A program made the translations under genes and the position numbers. Shown here piece after piece: positions 44,552-57,380 of a stretch of DNA of 64,000 bases (position 1 is its first letter; each line of letters starts with the position of its first letter). Under the pieces are notes generated by a model. It made no database searches. It saw only the letters and a list, made by a program, of their open reading frames with translations, and was not told the DNA's origin. The stretch comes from Phaffia rhodozyma. Lineage: Eukaryota; Basidiomycota; Tremellomycetes; Cystofilobasidiales; Mrakiaceae. The DNA lies in the NCBI GenBank assembly GCA_014706385.1, contig JACGZH010000007.1:1247501-1311500 (forward strand). The letters are read 5' to 3'.

Positions 44552-47500
44552 CTATCTTCGTCTGCGAACTCGGGAGAGGTCTTGAGTGAATTTGGCGGTT
44601 TCTCTACGCATCCGTCTGGAAGATTGGAAAACATTGAGAATGAGGAACAGTTAGCTTTTTTTTCCTTGAGAGAACGGAAACTTCAAAAAATGCAAAGGTA
44701 GAGCTAACCGAATAGCTCTCTCTCTTTCAAATTCTTTTCTCTCAATCTCCTCCAAGGAGACCTCCGATAAAATCGGTTGGAACTCCTCTGCCTCATCCCA
44801 ACCTCTCCAGGCGCCCTTTAATCCCTTAGGTCCTCCATTTGGTCCGAACCCACCAAGGATCGTCCCACCTCCCAAACCACCTCTGGCTCTCTCCCGATCT
44901 TTCGCGTGTAGACTCCATCCAGGGCCTAGGAAGCCCCATTCGAGGCAATCTTTTTTATGACGAAGAAGTTCCTCGTGTATTGCGTGGGAAATCAAAGGGA
45001 TAGATTCATGAGGAAGGCCAAGATCAGACACAAGTGTTTGAGCGAAGTGTTCAGGAGTCAGGGTAGAGGAAAGGTCCCATTCGATTCGATCCCGGAGTGT
45101 CAAGGTAGATATCTGAACGTCGAGCTGTTGAAATTTGTGTTATTGATTGAATATTTCAAAGGAAGATGGTTAGTGAACTGATAAGTTTGGTAGGGAAACT
45201 CGTCTGTGTATGCGCGAGAAAATCCTTACATTGACTATGATCCTACAATCACTTTCCGCCTGACTCTCATCGATATCTTCCTCCTCTTCTTCTCTCACCT
45301 CTTCCACCTCAAGCTCCTCTTCCTTCTTCTCGTCCTCGCCTTCAGATTCTTTTTTATCTCTTGTGTCCTCCTCTCCATTGGCCTCGTCTTCGTCACCCTC
45401 AACTACAACGCCAGTGATGTCCTGCGTCTCATCCACTCCATCCAATTCCTCGGCGTCTATCTGTTCGTCATCTACATCATTCATGATCGAAACGAACTTC
45501 GGCTGATTCATCGGCTTCTCCCCTTCTGAGCTCTGCTGCCCATGCTGAGATACTCCAGCAAGATGAATGCTCTCATCATAAGTCACATCCACTTCAGCGA
45601 TATCTGAGAACTCATCGAGTTGTGCTCTGATTTGTGTAGCAATCGATTCCGCATGAGGGACGATTGGAAGGTCGATGTCTTGACAAAATATTCGCGCAAA
45701 TTGTTCCGGTGTCAAAAGGGATTCTGTGTGCACATTTAGAGGAAGATATCAGTGTTTTGACCGATTGACAAGAGATTGCAACAAACAACTTTGATCAAAC
45801 CTTTGAGGTTCCAAGTGAAACAGTCTCTGATCCGATGAGTATCCGTATCGACATCCACGCGGATCGGAATCAAGACTTCTTTCGCCTTTGCAGCTTCACC
45901 TAATTTGTCGTCATCGCTGAAAATCAATCGAGCGCGTCAGTCGTGCGTTCCAACGCGACACACACTGAATTGAAATGCATTGGCTTACAAGTATAGATGC
46001 TTGGTCTTTATAGCCGTTCTCAAAGAGATTTTGTCCGCCGGGGGTCTCATGCCCAGGTACGTTCTGGGTTCCTCTCTTTCCAACTCTCTCTTTGTCGGCT
46101 TGCCAGTCACACTTGTCCCGCTATCTCCTCTCTTCAGCCTTTTCGGTCTACCAGGCCCTCCGTCCGTTCCATCAACGTCTTCCTCTTCATCTGACTTTCC
46201 ATCATTGAGCTCCGCATAGTTGACTGGACCTCGCCTTCGTCCACCGCGATCTAATCCGGGGAAGGGGGATGTCGTGCCGGGCGTAGCTGTTCCCACCTGG
46301 TTCAAGATGGGTTGCATCAACACGGATACTCCCGTTCGAAGTCGAGACGCGTAGGAAGTGAACGTCGCTTGGGCGTTACGTTGTCGGTTGGTAGCCGCTG
46401 GCGCAAAGAGAGGGTAGGCAGGGCTCGGAACGCCTGGTTCGCCTGACGAAGTGAAGGATGGTGCTGTCATAACTTCATCCTCCGTCGCTGACGAAAGTGT
46501 AGAAAGTTCACTCAAAGTGGCAGCAGCAGCCGCAGGGCCTATCAAGGGAAGGGAAGGAGGCGCTGGGTGTTGATACAATCTGAATGGATTTGTCTGAGAA
46601 GGCGGAATATACGGCGGAGGAAGAACATGTGCAGGAGGTAGGTACTGTGCGGCTGGCTTGGGAATGAATTGAGCGGCCTGAGTGGGCGTAGCCGAAGAGG
46701 TCGTATGTTTAGCTACTGCCATGTTAGGTGATGGAAGTGATTTGGCAGCCGCTGTCGTCAAAGCTGAGGTATCCTTGGGTTTGCTAGGTCCGGGAGGTCG
46801 TCCTGGGCCACGTCTCACGGGTACGGTCGGCTGAGGCACGGGCATCATTCGTTTTCCAACCGGTCGATGTTGACCAGCTGATGGCGATTGTTTCGAGGAC
46901 GGAGGAAGGGGACGGTCAGATTGCGGATTATACTGGATTGAACTCGAATGAGTAGGATTGTAGGACTGGGCAGGCGACGCGTGTTGGGGTCTGAAAGAAG
47001 GCGCTCCCGAAACTGCCTGATTATAAGAAGGTTGTGGCTGTCGAGGTTGGCCATACCCTGTGGCATATGAGCCTGGAGGAGCAGGTGGAGGTGGATGAGA
47101 ATAGGGATGATGTTGGGTCGACGAGTTCGCGTAAGAGAAAGAGTTTGGAGGCCGAGCGTATTGGGCGGATTTGGAAGCTGGATACGCGTTCGTCTGAGGC
47201 GGAAGTTGATATTGAGTGGGAGTTGAAGTGGGCGCTTGTGAACGGAATGTTGGGACGTGTTGATTTACTTGATATGGATGAGAGGCAGGAGGAGGGATAC
47301 CTTGATGCGTGTGCAGATACGAGTGTGGGAGTGTATGTAGGATTTACGAGTGAGCCCGGAGAGAGAAGGAATAAGGAGATTTGAGAAAAGAAAAACATGG
47401 CTTTCAGGATGATGATCTCGAGAACAAGAATAGAAAAGATAGGAAAAAAGAGAATCAGAAGAGAACAAAATCTGTTCTAGATACTCACCAAGTCCCAGAC

Positions 47501-47750
47501 CTCCATGAAGCTGTTGTAGACCCTGAAGAGCTCCTTCCAAGGACTGACTGGCCGATCTTTGAACAGAGGAAGCTTGGGCTGACGCGGGGTTCATTGAGGA
47601 AGAACCCGTCGGATGGAATGGTTGAACGGAAGAAGGAATCTGAGATAACACCGAGTTCAGCTCTGAAGGAGGCATCTTTCTAGAGAGATCTTGAAGAAGT
47701 TGAGCGACAACACTCTGGTCTACCGGTTCTGAGAGAGGAGGTCCCGCCAT
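44552..47750 (-). CDS. SFH1: SNF5/SMARCB1-family chromatin remodelling subunit (Sfh1-like)
   Basis: The N-terminal exon (47750-47489) opens MAGPPLSEPVDQ. A long Pro/Gln/Ser-rich region follows, including an AT-hook-like VRRGPGRPPGPSK. Next come the fungal segments FTSYASRLRTGVSVLMQPIL and RGPVNYAELND, and EEPRTYLGMRPPADKISLRTA. The two SNF5 repeats are clear: VLIPIRVDVDTDTHRIRDCF..LTPEQFARIFCQDIDLP and VQISTLTLRDRIEWDLSS..LTPEHFAQTLVSDLGLP. An acidic Glu/Asp insert separates parts of the domain. The end is very basic (RRMRRETAKFTQDL, then four Arg). This subunit anchors SWI/SNF or RSC complexes to nucleosomes. The VNYAE segment and modest size favour Sfh1 (RSC) over Snf5, but that is not certain. 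The last exon is 44615-44552. The gene is divergent from FMC1. Confidence 0.88.
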
Positions 47751-47986
47751 GATCCTTCGTCAATTCAGAATGGACCGGCCTGGTTGAAGGATAGGATGCG
47801 TGTGGGGAGGAGAAAGAAAGAGGACGAGATGTAAATGAACGTGATGAGCGAGAGGAACAGAACTATTAGTAAATTTTGGCAAAGCATTACAAAATTTTGT
47901 AGTCTTTTTTGCGAGTTTCTCTATTCAAATCTTGCTTGAACTGACATCAGAACCTGACCACTAACTCTCAACAAGTTGAACCCAAT
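47751..47986. promoter_or_regulatory. Bidirectional promoter, SFH1 / FMC1
   Basis: 236 nt between divergent start codons. AT-rich core near 47870-47900 (AAATTTTG repeated on both sides of a TTTGGCAAAG stretch). No canonical TATA element is obvious. Confidence 0.45.
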
Positions 47987-48572
47987 ATGTCCTCAATCAT
48001 TTCTCCCTCCTCAGTATATAGATCGCTTCTCAGACAGTACTCGAAGGCAGTGAGTTTTCTGGATGCTCGTGTCTGATTCAATATACGCTCGCTAATTTTT
48101 GTTCTGCTCTCCTCAGTCGATCAAGCCTAGAACGGAAAGAAGCATTCATCTCAATAAAGCACTTCGAAATTTGGTCGAGACACTACCCCCTGCATCAAGT
48201 CCCAGCTTCGAGAAGAAAGCAAACGAGCTTCTTAATCTCGAAGTCTTCATGAGGACTCAAAGGAGCTACAGCGTTCGTCGTTCCTATCAGGTGTCTACTG
48301 ACGATTCGAGAGGAGGAAACCTTTTAAAGATTAAACTTGTACAATCGTCTGATCACTCATGTTTCTTGATTCCTCTTATGCCACGCTTTTTTTTCCTTTC
48401 TACGATTCTTTCTTCGGCCTATTATAAACTTCCTGAATGTCCTCGTATTTGAACCATATAGGAATTGGTGGAGAGGTATAACCCTACGCATGGGATGTCA
48501 ACCCAGGATCGGACAAAAGCGACGGCTAGGAGAGTGGGTCTTGACATGCCCAAGTGGCAGATGGATGAGTGA
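47987..48572 (+). CDS. FMC1: F1-ATPase assembly factor Fmc1-like (LYR-type) protein
   Basis: Three exons: 47987-48049, 48117 to about 48272 (or 48290), and 48462-48572, giving about 109-115 residues. The N-terminus (VYRSLLRQYSK) resembles the L-Y-R motif of mitochondrial LYR proteins. The C-terminal exon, ELVERYNPTHGMSTQDRT followed by TARRVGLDMP, matches the Fmc1 signature of yeast (ELVDRYNPG..., VVGLDVP). Fmc1 helps Atp12 assemble the F1 sector of ATP synthase in the matrix, mainly at high temperature. Two donors for intron 2 keep the frame: after 48272 gives a family-like junction, after 48290 adds six residues. Confidence 0.8.
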
Positions 48573-48806
48573 TTCATTGGCCTTTTTTCTCTTTTTGTGT
48601 CTCTAGAGGCTTGCTGGAACTTTCTTCATCCTGAGTTGTGAACAAGATGACGTCCAATCTGAGGTACACGACAAACATCGCTCAGTCGAGTCCTGATGAC
48701 TATGCACGAAAGCTTTCAAAAGAATCAGACTGCATTTTCAATCAGAATCGATTTCATCGATACATATTATATGCATAGATGAATCCTTCATGGTCCTATA
48801 CCGTCC
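48573..48806. other. Convergent 3' flanks of FMC1 and the PPR-like gene
   Basis: Short spacer with 3' UTR-like sequence. No gene is seen. Confidence 0.45.
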
Positions 48807-51789
48807 TTACAGATGAGGTCCCACCATGCCCATTCGCTTTGAGACATCATCTGAATCCACCGGCTGTCTGTTCCAATCTTTGCCACCGACCAAACTAGCG
48901 TATCCAGCGTCCGCTATCCGTTTACTCAGCACCGTGCCCGGAACAAATCCGTACATCCTCATCTCTTGAACTAGAGACTTGAGTCTACCGTCGCCTTCAA
49001 GCGCACATCGTTCGATGAGCACATCATATGTTCTGTGCGTCGGCCCGCCTGCCTCCTTCGATCGAGCAAGTAGATCGAACGCTCCGGGTTCAAACACGTG
49101 ATGAGGCTGTGTGCAGAGGAAAGCGATCATTCGCTCGTACGTCCGTGGTGTGAATTCAACGGAGGATGCGGTCAAAAGGTCGATCGCTTGGGAGTATAGA
49201 GGGAATGTCGTGTCTGGTCGAAGCATGCATGCTTCCAGTAAAAGATGGTACGATTCGAGATCGGGGGTGATGCCTAACGTCTCGAACTCTGTGTCGGTTT
49301 GGACATGTATATGAAGAGCGCGATCATAGAGTCAGAGAGTTTCTTGGAAGATTAGAATCGGAAAACAGGAGGAGAAGAACGAACCGTTGAAAGTTTCTGT
49401 AGCTCTTGAGAAGTCTAGAACAGCTAAACATGCCTGCATGATGACATTTGCCGATGCGACATCAACCACGCCTCTAGCCTCCTTGGAAGCTTCCAAAGTG
49501 AACCATGCCTCATCAATCCTCTTTGTGATTTCTTCTCTATGAGCCTCGAGGCCTAAACTCAGGCCTGCGGTGATTCCATCCAAGATTGGTTTGGCTGCTT
49601 CCAATGAGAGATCGACTCCTTCAAGTCTCATCAAACTCAATGAGTGGAAGGCAGCCTCGAGATCACCAGCTTTCATCCACCCCTCAACTATAGGAGCCAT
49701 CTGGTATTCCTCCAGGGGTTCAGACTGGATTTCCTTTGTCAATTGGAAAATTTCGATAGCGAACTCAGGTAGACCACACGAGCCAGCCAGGTTGGTCATC
49801 TCTTGAAGGAGACCAATATCAGGTGTCACGCGACCTGTCTTGACAGCTAGATCCCAGATGCTGATTAGTGATGAGACCTATGATGAAAGGGAAAAGAGAT
49901 GTCAAATCTATGGCATCGACGAGTGATGAGAGTATGACTCGAAAGAATGGGTCTTCGTACATGTTTCTTCCTGCAAATAGCTCGCATCAGGCCTAACCAA
50001 GCCTCGTCACTGAGATCGTTGAGTTCTCCGATTCCGACAAAGTCCCCTGCCATTTCAACCGCAGCTCTCGTCCAACCAACAGCAACAAGTCTAGCAGTGA
50101 TCTGCTCGACAACTTCCCTCCTGGGCACTAATCCTCGAGCCCGATGGGTCGCGTACAACGAGAGAATCACGTCCAGAGTAGAAGTCAGATCTTGTAGTTT
50201 CGGTTGAAGGTAGGTTGTTTTAGAATGAAGGTATGGGGCAAGCGCAAGAGTAAGCGTCTGAGACGTTGGCTTCAATCGAGGTTCAGTCAATAGGGCAGTG
50301 ATTCGAGCAGAAAGCGTTGGGTGAATGTGTGACAACTGACAGAAGAAAAGGAGAAAGACGGGAAGGATAAGTTATGTGTACAAGATCATCACATCGACCT
50401 GTTATGCGAGGGGATAGACAGATCAGTAAATAAAAGATGACCCACTTGAATTAATGCATCTAACCCTTCTCGATCAACTTTGACACCCAAAGAGACCGAC
50501 TCCACATAAAGCGCCCACCCGATCTCCCACTCGACACTTCCAAACCAAACACCTGTTTGACCTCTGACTCCATCAGCATACTCCTTTCCTGTCAGTTGAA
50601 CAAGCAACTCTCTTCTGGATTCCAACCAGCTCTGGTTGTTTGCCTTCTCAAGCGCCATTTCTTCGGTCAAACTATCGCCCGTAATCGGTTGACCATCAGA
50701 TTGGTTAGCCAACTGTCTTTGCTTCCGAACTGCTTCGATTCGGGATAAATGCAAGACTCGGTCAGATTGAGCGGCAAGACAGATACGGATGAGGGTTGAG
50801 TAAGTCGTTCCATCGGGTGTAAGTGCAAGGGATTGCATATCTGTCGCGATCGAAAGTGCGCTCGATAGTCGATTCGACGTGACGATACTTGGTGTTTGGC
50901 TCTTGGGACCAGGTACAATCGGTGTAGGTCCAGTGAGAATGCGGAATAGTCTCTCGTTACAATCTAAGAGTAGGATGAAATGACACATCAGTTGCAGAGC
51001 TAGAGGATACGATCCGATCGATGCAATGTATTGACCTACCCCTGAGTGCTTCTTTGTGTTGAGGAGGAGGAATTCTGGGAACCCGAACGGGAGAAGGGCC
51101 TTTCGAAGAATCCCACGACTGGTGAGGAGCAGCTAATTTGGCAATGATGGGACCTTGTCAGTTGGACGAGATGGGTGTTCTTTGGTTTCAAACTTGAGCA
51201 GCCAAGTAATCGCAAGGAAACACTCAAGGGACGAACTATATCTTCTAGCCCAGGCATTTGTTGCGCTACTGATCAACCAACTAGGCGTATAACTCGGTCC
51301 AGCTTCGATGTCTCTCTCTGAGACCTTTGAGCTGGTGTTAGGCTTCTTTTTGTTCTTCAGTCGATTACTTGCTGTCGTAGGAAAGCTCCTTGAAGTGGAT
51401 CTCGTTCCTTTGTCCAACTCTGGACCAAATAGAGGGGTCGATTTTGCCGACAGCCTCACAGGCTGATTGGACGGTGTAGATCCAAACGGGCTTGCTTGAA
51501 TCCCGAACGGAACTTGATTAGATCTGGAAGAATCACTCGCATTGGACGATGACCTGGGTGGTTGTTCAGAAGGAGAAATGGAAGAAGCCGGGACTTTGTT
51601 GGATAAACGAGGCCCAAACTTTGACTTTTTGTTCGATTTGCCCCTGAATGATTGCGAGATGTTGTTGCTAAGAACAACAGGGCAAGAAGTGATAGTGGCA
51701 GATTTGGTAGAGAGCAGAGGATAGGAGAGAGATACGCAGTGTCGAAAAGACGGCCTGGCCGCTCGAAGGATATGAGTGTTGGGCTTCAT
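48807..51789 (-). CDS. Mitochondrial pentatricopeptide-repeat-like protein
   Basis: At least six exons. Exon 1 (51789-51237) begins with an Arg/Ser-rich segment (MKPNTHILRAARPSFRHC) typical of a mitochondrial presequence, followed by a disordered Ser/Pro/Lys-rich region. Helical repeats of PPR character follow, for example LALTPDGTTYSTLIRICLAA, GLPEFAIEIFQLTKEIQ, WMKAGDLEAAFHSLSLMRLEG and PRTYERMIAFLCTQP. The end is a GTVLSKRIADAGYASL helix and short tail (stop near 48807). PPR proteins bind organellar RNA; in fungi they act in mitochondrial mRNA stability and translation. The specific orthologue is not recognisable. The frame is kept by introns near 51236-51132 and 51020-50964 and others at about 50440, 49870 and 49330. 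The gene is divergent from RAD23. Confidence 0.7.
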
Positions 51790-52224
51790 CCGGCAGCTAG
51801 TTCAGGTCTGATCTGGCCAACAAGAGAAGATATATAGGGAATTCGTTCTATCAAGGCAGATCGAGACATCGAATCAATTTAGCTGTTCTCGGAGAACCAT
51901 TCAAACTCGACAAAAAAGACACAGAACACGGCATGCATACCAATCTGATTCTAAGCTCCGTTATTTGTTACGTCAGATATATTCTTGCTGTTCACTCTCT
52001 TGATCTATGGTAGGTTTGAAGGCGAAAGTTGGTGAAGTTGACAACGAGAAAAGATGTGGTCACTGCTGGGTGACTAACCGTAACCGATATTGAACCTGGT
52101 CACAACTCAACCTCCACGGCTCGAGTCCACATTTTGTCGTATACAATCTCCTATCCATCAGTTTCCACAAACCATCGTATACCCGCTCTCTTTCTTATTC
52201 TCATTCTCCTTCACCCTTGTTGCC
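51790..52224. other. Divergent region between the PPR-like gene and RAD23
   Basis: 435 nt with no gene. Promoters of both genes are expected here. The RAD23 side is C/T-rich (CTCTTTCTTATTCTCATTCTCC) just before the ATG at 52225. Confidence 0.45.
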
Positions 52225-54376
52225 ATGTCCCGAACTGTCACGTTCAAAACTCTTGACCAGAAGGTAATGTTTGGCCGAGTTCTTCCTGTTCGCTTGCTTG
52301 TGGTCTCGAAACCTGATGTCTCGCCTTTTCCTTGATCTGGATGGTGTCTATTGAAATCGCTTGTGTTTCAAAGAGCTTTACAGTCTCTGTTAACGATGAC
52401 GACTCGGTCAGTCTACTTACGATTGTTTTCCATTATAAAATCATCCTTGCTGACAAGATTTACGGGTTTATGTGCTGATATTGTAGATATCTACTGTCAA
52501 AGAGAAGGTCAACGCTCTCGGCAAGCCTGTTAGCAAGCTGATTTACTCTGGTTAGTCTGATAGCAAGTATCCTGGTGGTAATGTGATCTCGCCTCAAATG
52601 TGTACTCAAAAACCCACGCCTTGTCTTGCCTTGTTGAAATCAATTGCCACTCAGGCAAAGTCCTTGATGACTCTAAAACGGTTGCTGAGATCGATATCAA
52701 AGAGAAGGATTTTGTGGTTGTGATGTTTGCCGTGAGTGTAACTCCATGATCGATGGTCACCTCTCACGCGTTCTTTAACTTATGTATACGTTGTTTGTTC
52801 TGTCTTGTTCTACTCTTTTCTGTCCCCAGAAAGTTAAACCCGCACCCAAAGCCGCTGAGCCTACTGCTTCCGTTGCTACTCCCTCTGCCACCGCTGCTTC
52901 TCCTGCTCCTCCGACAACCGATACTACGTCCGCCCCGGCATCTGATGCCCCTTCGTCGGACGTCTCGATGTCGGAGCCGGCTGCTCCTGCTGCTACACCA
53001 GCCTCTTCGGGACTGGCTTCGACCGGTTTGAGCCATGGATCTTTCCGTACGTTTTGAATGCTGCTTTTTGGCCACGATACACGTGTTCTATTGTGTCTCA
53101 CTTCAAGTTGTCGTGCGCCGTGACTAACCTGTCTTTGTTTCATTCATCACACCCACGAATTCCAGTCAAGGGAGATGCATTGCAGTCTGCTATTGCGAAC
53201 ATGAAGGAGATGGGATTTGAAGAGGCTTTGATCATGCGAGCTTTGAAAGCGAGTTTCAACAACCCTGACCGAGCTGTGGAGTATTTAATGAACGTGAGTA
53301 TATGTGCTTCGCCATCTCGGCCTGTTCTGTCAAACGTCTGTTTGATGCATACCATTAATGAAAATTCAATCGTTTCTCTCGTATTCTAGGGAATTCCTGA
53401 GGAGTCTGAACAGCCTACTTCTGTTGCGTCGATTGCGCCAAGCGCCCCGGCCGCTGCTGTCCCTGCCTCCGCTGGAGCCGTCACCGATGACTCTGCTCCC
53501 ACTTCGGCTCCTGCCCCGTCTTCTGGAGGCGAACCGGAGAATTTGTTTGCTGTAAGTTTTTACAATATCTTCCAGGGAGAAAATTATGAACATTTTGAAC
53601 GAATTCTAAATGCCGGCTTGGCTCGAACTTTTTCTTTTTGATTGGTAGGCCGCCGCTGCCGCTATGCAGCAACAACCTGGAGGTGCTCGCTCAGGTGCCA
53701 GTGCTGCTCCTCAGGGAGCTCAGGGTGCAGGTGCCGGTCAGCTCGATCTAAGCGCGTTGGCCCAGACCCCGATGATGCAGCAACTTCGACAGGTTTGTCT
53801 ATATACATTATCATTTATAGTTTTGTAGTTCTGCATTGACCTCTCAATCACTCATGACGTGTTCCGATTCAGATGGTTCGAGAGAACCCGGCATTGATTC
53901 AACCTATGATCCAGCAGCTTGTCCAGTCGAACCCTGCTCTTGGCCAGCAAATCGCGGCCAACCCAGAAATAATCATGCAGCTCTTTGCCGGTGAGGACGG
54001 AGGTGAATTTGGAGAGGACGATGGAGAGTGGGAAGGTGGGGACGAGCTCATGGCTGCTCTCGGAGGCGAGAGAGGTGAGGGAGGTGACCACCAGAACGTT
54101 GTTCAAGTAACAGAGCAGGAGAGGGATGCTATCGAGAGAGTGCGTCATCATATTCATTTTTGACTTTTGGTCTTGCCTTCTCAAGTTTTGCACGTCGTCG
54201 TGCGCGTCCTGATTTCCAATTTCTTTTCCTTTTCCTCACCCTTGTTTTCGATCGTTCAGTTAGAGAGCATGGGTTTCCCTCGAAATAAGGTTCTCGAGGC
54301 CTTTTTGCTTTGCGACCGAGATGAAGAGATGGCAGCCAACTATTTGTTCGATACCGCCGGAGACGACGATATTTAG
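52225..54376 (+). CDS. RAD23: UV excision repair / proteasome shuttle protein Rad23
   Basis: Ten exons (52225-52263, 52374-52406, 52487-52550, 52655-52731, 52830-53046, 53166-53293, 53390-53551, 53649-53792, 53873-54139, 54260-54376) give 415 residues. The domain order is diagnostic: N-terminal ubiquitin-like domain (VTFKTLDQK...STVKEKVNALGKPVSKLIYSGKVLDD), an Ala/Pro/Ser linker, UBA1 (IANMKEMGFEEALIMRALKA..NPDRAVEYL), the XPC/Rad4-binding domain (PMMQQLRQMVRENPALIQP..LGQQIAANPEIIMQLF) and UBA2 (LESMGFPRNKVLEAFLLCDRDEEMAANYLF). Rad23 stabilises Rad4/XPC in nucleotide excision repair and carries ubiquitinated proteins to the proteasome. The linker between XPC-binding domain and UBA2 is acidic. 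Confidence 0.97.
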
Positions 54377-55337
54377 AGCGAATCCCTTATTTCTGTTTTC
54401 TCTCGTTTGAAAAATCATATAACCAGCAGAGAGAAGGAGTGACACGGCGACGAGGAAAGGTCTTTCTTTTCGTATTGAAGACCGGACTGTATTTTTCTTT
54501 TTGTTTATTATGAGCGTTCCCTCTTGGTCAACTTTATTCTGTCAAAGTCCGATCGCCTTCTAGCCAAAGATCTTGTTCTTTAGGCTGGGTGTTGGCTCAG
54601 AACCTGTCTAGATCATTGGGAAGACTCATCTTGGATATTGAAGGTAGCAAACATCTGTTGCCGGGTATTTCTTTGGATTGCTAACCAACGAAAAAGATGA
54701 GACCCGATAAAAAATCGGACCGGCTGAGCGGTTCGGAATTGGATGATAAATCAATGATGCCTTCGGTGTCTATAGAGTGCACCATTATACGAGTCAGTTT
54801 CGGTCTAGTCCTGTTTTCTCCGGCATTATTCATCCGCGCTTCTTGGCTTTCTGACTCATCCGTAATTGTTTGCCTTTGGTCGTGAGCCGATACTCGTCAC
54901 CTACAACATGTTCATTGGTGGTTGGCTGGGTTTGAGGTTCGATGCGCGGGCTCCTTTCAGAGTCCTACCACGTTCATCGACACATGCTGCTCATTCTTCC
55001 GCTGTTTGCCTTGTACACCCGCTTCCTGACTCATCGTTTACTTTTGCTGAAGGCTGTCATCGCTGACCGATGTTTCATTCTGATCTCTCCCCATCAACAC
55101 CACCATCGGTCAGCAACACCAAACACATCGCTTAGACGCCTTCAGGAGAATTGACTCCGTTCATGTACATCGGTTCTCTTTAAAAACTGATATAAAAATG
55201 AATTTATTTCAATTTGTTCTTTTCATTCATTCTTTCTCATTTCTACAACAACTCTAGAGTTTTCTACTTTCCTCCTCCTCGTCCATTTACCCATACTCAC
55301 ATCATCAAAGACATCTTAGGAAACAGTATACCTCTGC
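54377..55337. other. 961-nt region without a supported gene
   Basis: 3' flank of RAD23 followed by the promoter of the arrestin gene (C/T-rich from about 55220). A plus-strand ATG at 54697 opens a charged stretch of about 35 residues that runs into a good donor-like GTCAGT near 54792, and a hydrophobic frame lies at 54942-55154. They could be pieces of a small spliced membrane-protein gene, but I cannot join them convincingly. Confidence 0.4.
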
Positions 55338-57380
55338 ATGACCATCATGCCTGAATTCACTTCCCCTCCAACGTACTCTCAAGATCCTCCAGAGTACTCT
55401 CCTTCGCCTACAGGATCTCCAGTCTTGCTCCCTCTTTCGATTGAAAGCGAACCTTTGATCAAAGCTTCAGAAGCGAGCGACTTTCTCGTCCCTCTCGGTT
55501 CGTCACTCAGATGCGCGCAAACAGAGAGGCACTCCCGTTACCTACCTCATATCATCGCTTCCGCCCGATGCATCTCGCTCACAAAGCAACACGTCAACCT
55601 CGTTCTGGCCGAGCCTCTCGTCTTCATCCGCCCGCCAGGTCAGGGCTGGATATCCTCTGGGCTCACTCCTGAATCAGAAGCATCCAACACCATTGGCAGG
55701 GACGGCAGACTTTCTGGAGTCGTTCATGTCGTCTGGACCGGTCCAGCCAAGCGAGTGCGTGGTGTGAAGGTTGAGGTAAAGTGTCGGTACAAGCTGCTGG
55801 CGCCGGTAAGGGGAGTAAGCGATTGGGAGGAAGGTATCCTGTTTGAACGAACGGTGGAACTCGGTAGCAGCGGCGCGTGCGAGCAGGGTGTCTGGCTCGA
55901 GAAGGGTCTGAACAGGTACGTCTGATAGCCCTAGATGTTGTTCCTTGCATCGCTTGCGCGAAGCGCAGCTGACCGGGAAGTAATTATTGCGCATCGCGCG
56001 TCTAAATAGTTTCGAATTTGGAGTCACTATCCCGGGCTCGGCTCCGACTTACGAGCGATCGTTCTGGGGAACAACACACTACAACGCCACGGCAACCGTG
56101 ATGGGAACTGGGTCCTTTCTAACCAAGGAAATGTCGACATCTCAGAATTTCTACGTGGCCGCTTTTCCTTACCGGGAAGATAACAGTGAGAATGATTCAC
56201 ACTCTGTTGTTTTCCTCACATGTAACCACCAACGTGCTGACTATTCTCCTGTTCGGTTTACTTCTCTTCTGAAATTAAGTTTTCCAATTCCAGTTTGTGA
56301 ACCAAGGCGTTTCGTCCCACTTCGATACGTTTTCTTCTACACTCTCGTCAAACGAATTCATCGTTGCCGCTCCACTCTCCGCCTCACTCACTTTACTCTC
56401 CGTGCCAGCCGATCTCACAATATACGCGATCAACATCTATATCCAGCAATACGTCACCGTGCGCCAACCAAAGTCAGGCTTGTGCGAGACTGTCGCGAGC
56501 TCCAAGGCTTCGATTGTGCAACAGGGCGCAACAGGTGGATATGGCGCCAAAGGCTTTGCTAAGGCAGCGCGAGAGAGAGGCGATATATTGATGGACGGGC
56601 GGGCGCATGCTGGAGAACTCTGGAAATGGTTTAAAATTGGTCGTCTCGTAGGTCCCGTCTTCATTGCGTATTGTGTTCGGATGCGAAAGGCAATCTAGCT
56701 GACGCCATCTGTTGAATCATGCATTCCAGCCTACATCGGATATCATCCGGCCGACGACTCTCTCAGGCACAGAGTCACCTATCAGATTTTCCTCAGAGTT
56801 GGCTTTCGAAGTCGTTTTCTCAAGAGATGACCCTAAAGTGGAAAACCCGGTAGTCAACATCATGACATTGCACAACAAGCCAGTGATGATCGCGTCGTAC
56901 GTCTGGTTCCCATGCTCTTTGAATTTATTCTTGAAATGGTTCTTCACTGACCGTGTCATCAATCTTCTTTCTACGAACGCTGAACCATTATAGTTGTTGT
57001 TGTATGAGCAGTCATTTGACTCTGCCTATCTATTCAGAGCCGACTCCAGAGATTCAGGGTAAAGATCGAAAGAGCCGAGACTGCTTGGGTTGCATGTGCG
57101 ACATGGTCCGTATTCTTCCGTACCTTTCCTTCCTTGAAATTCTTGGTTCTATAGGTGCACAGCAGTGTGCTAACAGTCTGTTTGCGTTTGATATGTGACA
57201 CAGACGTGGGAAAAGTTAGAACAACGAGAGCTAAATCTGTTCAAGAAATTCGAGGCGGAGACGATTGGATTAGTCTCTTCCGGGTCTCATCAATCTGATG
57301 CCGAAGCAAATCTTACAGACAATATCGACTGGAGTACACTCCGTCAATCACCCGGGCAGTATCCAAAAACCCTGACTTGA
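55338..57380 (+). CDS. Alpha-arrestin-like protein with N-terminal PPxY motifs
   Basis: About six exons. Exon 1 runs from 55338 to about 55916 and joins 56010 onward (SFEFGVTIPGSAPTYERSF). The N-terminal 25 residues contain two PPxY motifs (SPPTYSQDPPEYSP), the ligands of WW domains in Nedd4/Rsp5 ubiquitin ligases. Beta-strand-rich arrestin sequence follows: SGVVHVVWTGPAKRVRGVKVEV, FEFGVTIPGSAPTYERSFWG, YNATATVMG, then APLSASLTLLSVPADLTIYA and INIYIQQYVTVRQP. This is the usual arrestin N- and C-domain pattern. Such ART proteins recruit Rsp5 to plasma-membrane transporters for endocytosis. The last exon ends in SPGQYPKTLT. Placement of PPxY at the extreme N-terminus rather than the tail is less common. 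Exon borders in the 3' half are approximate. Confidence 0.8.
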
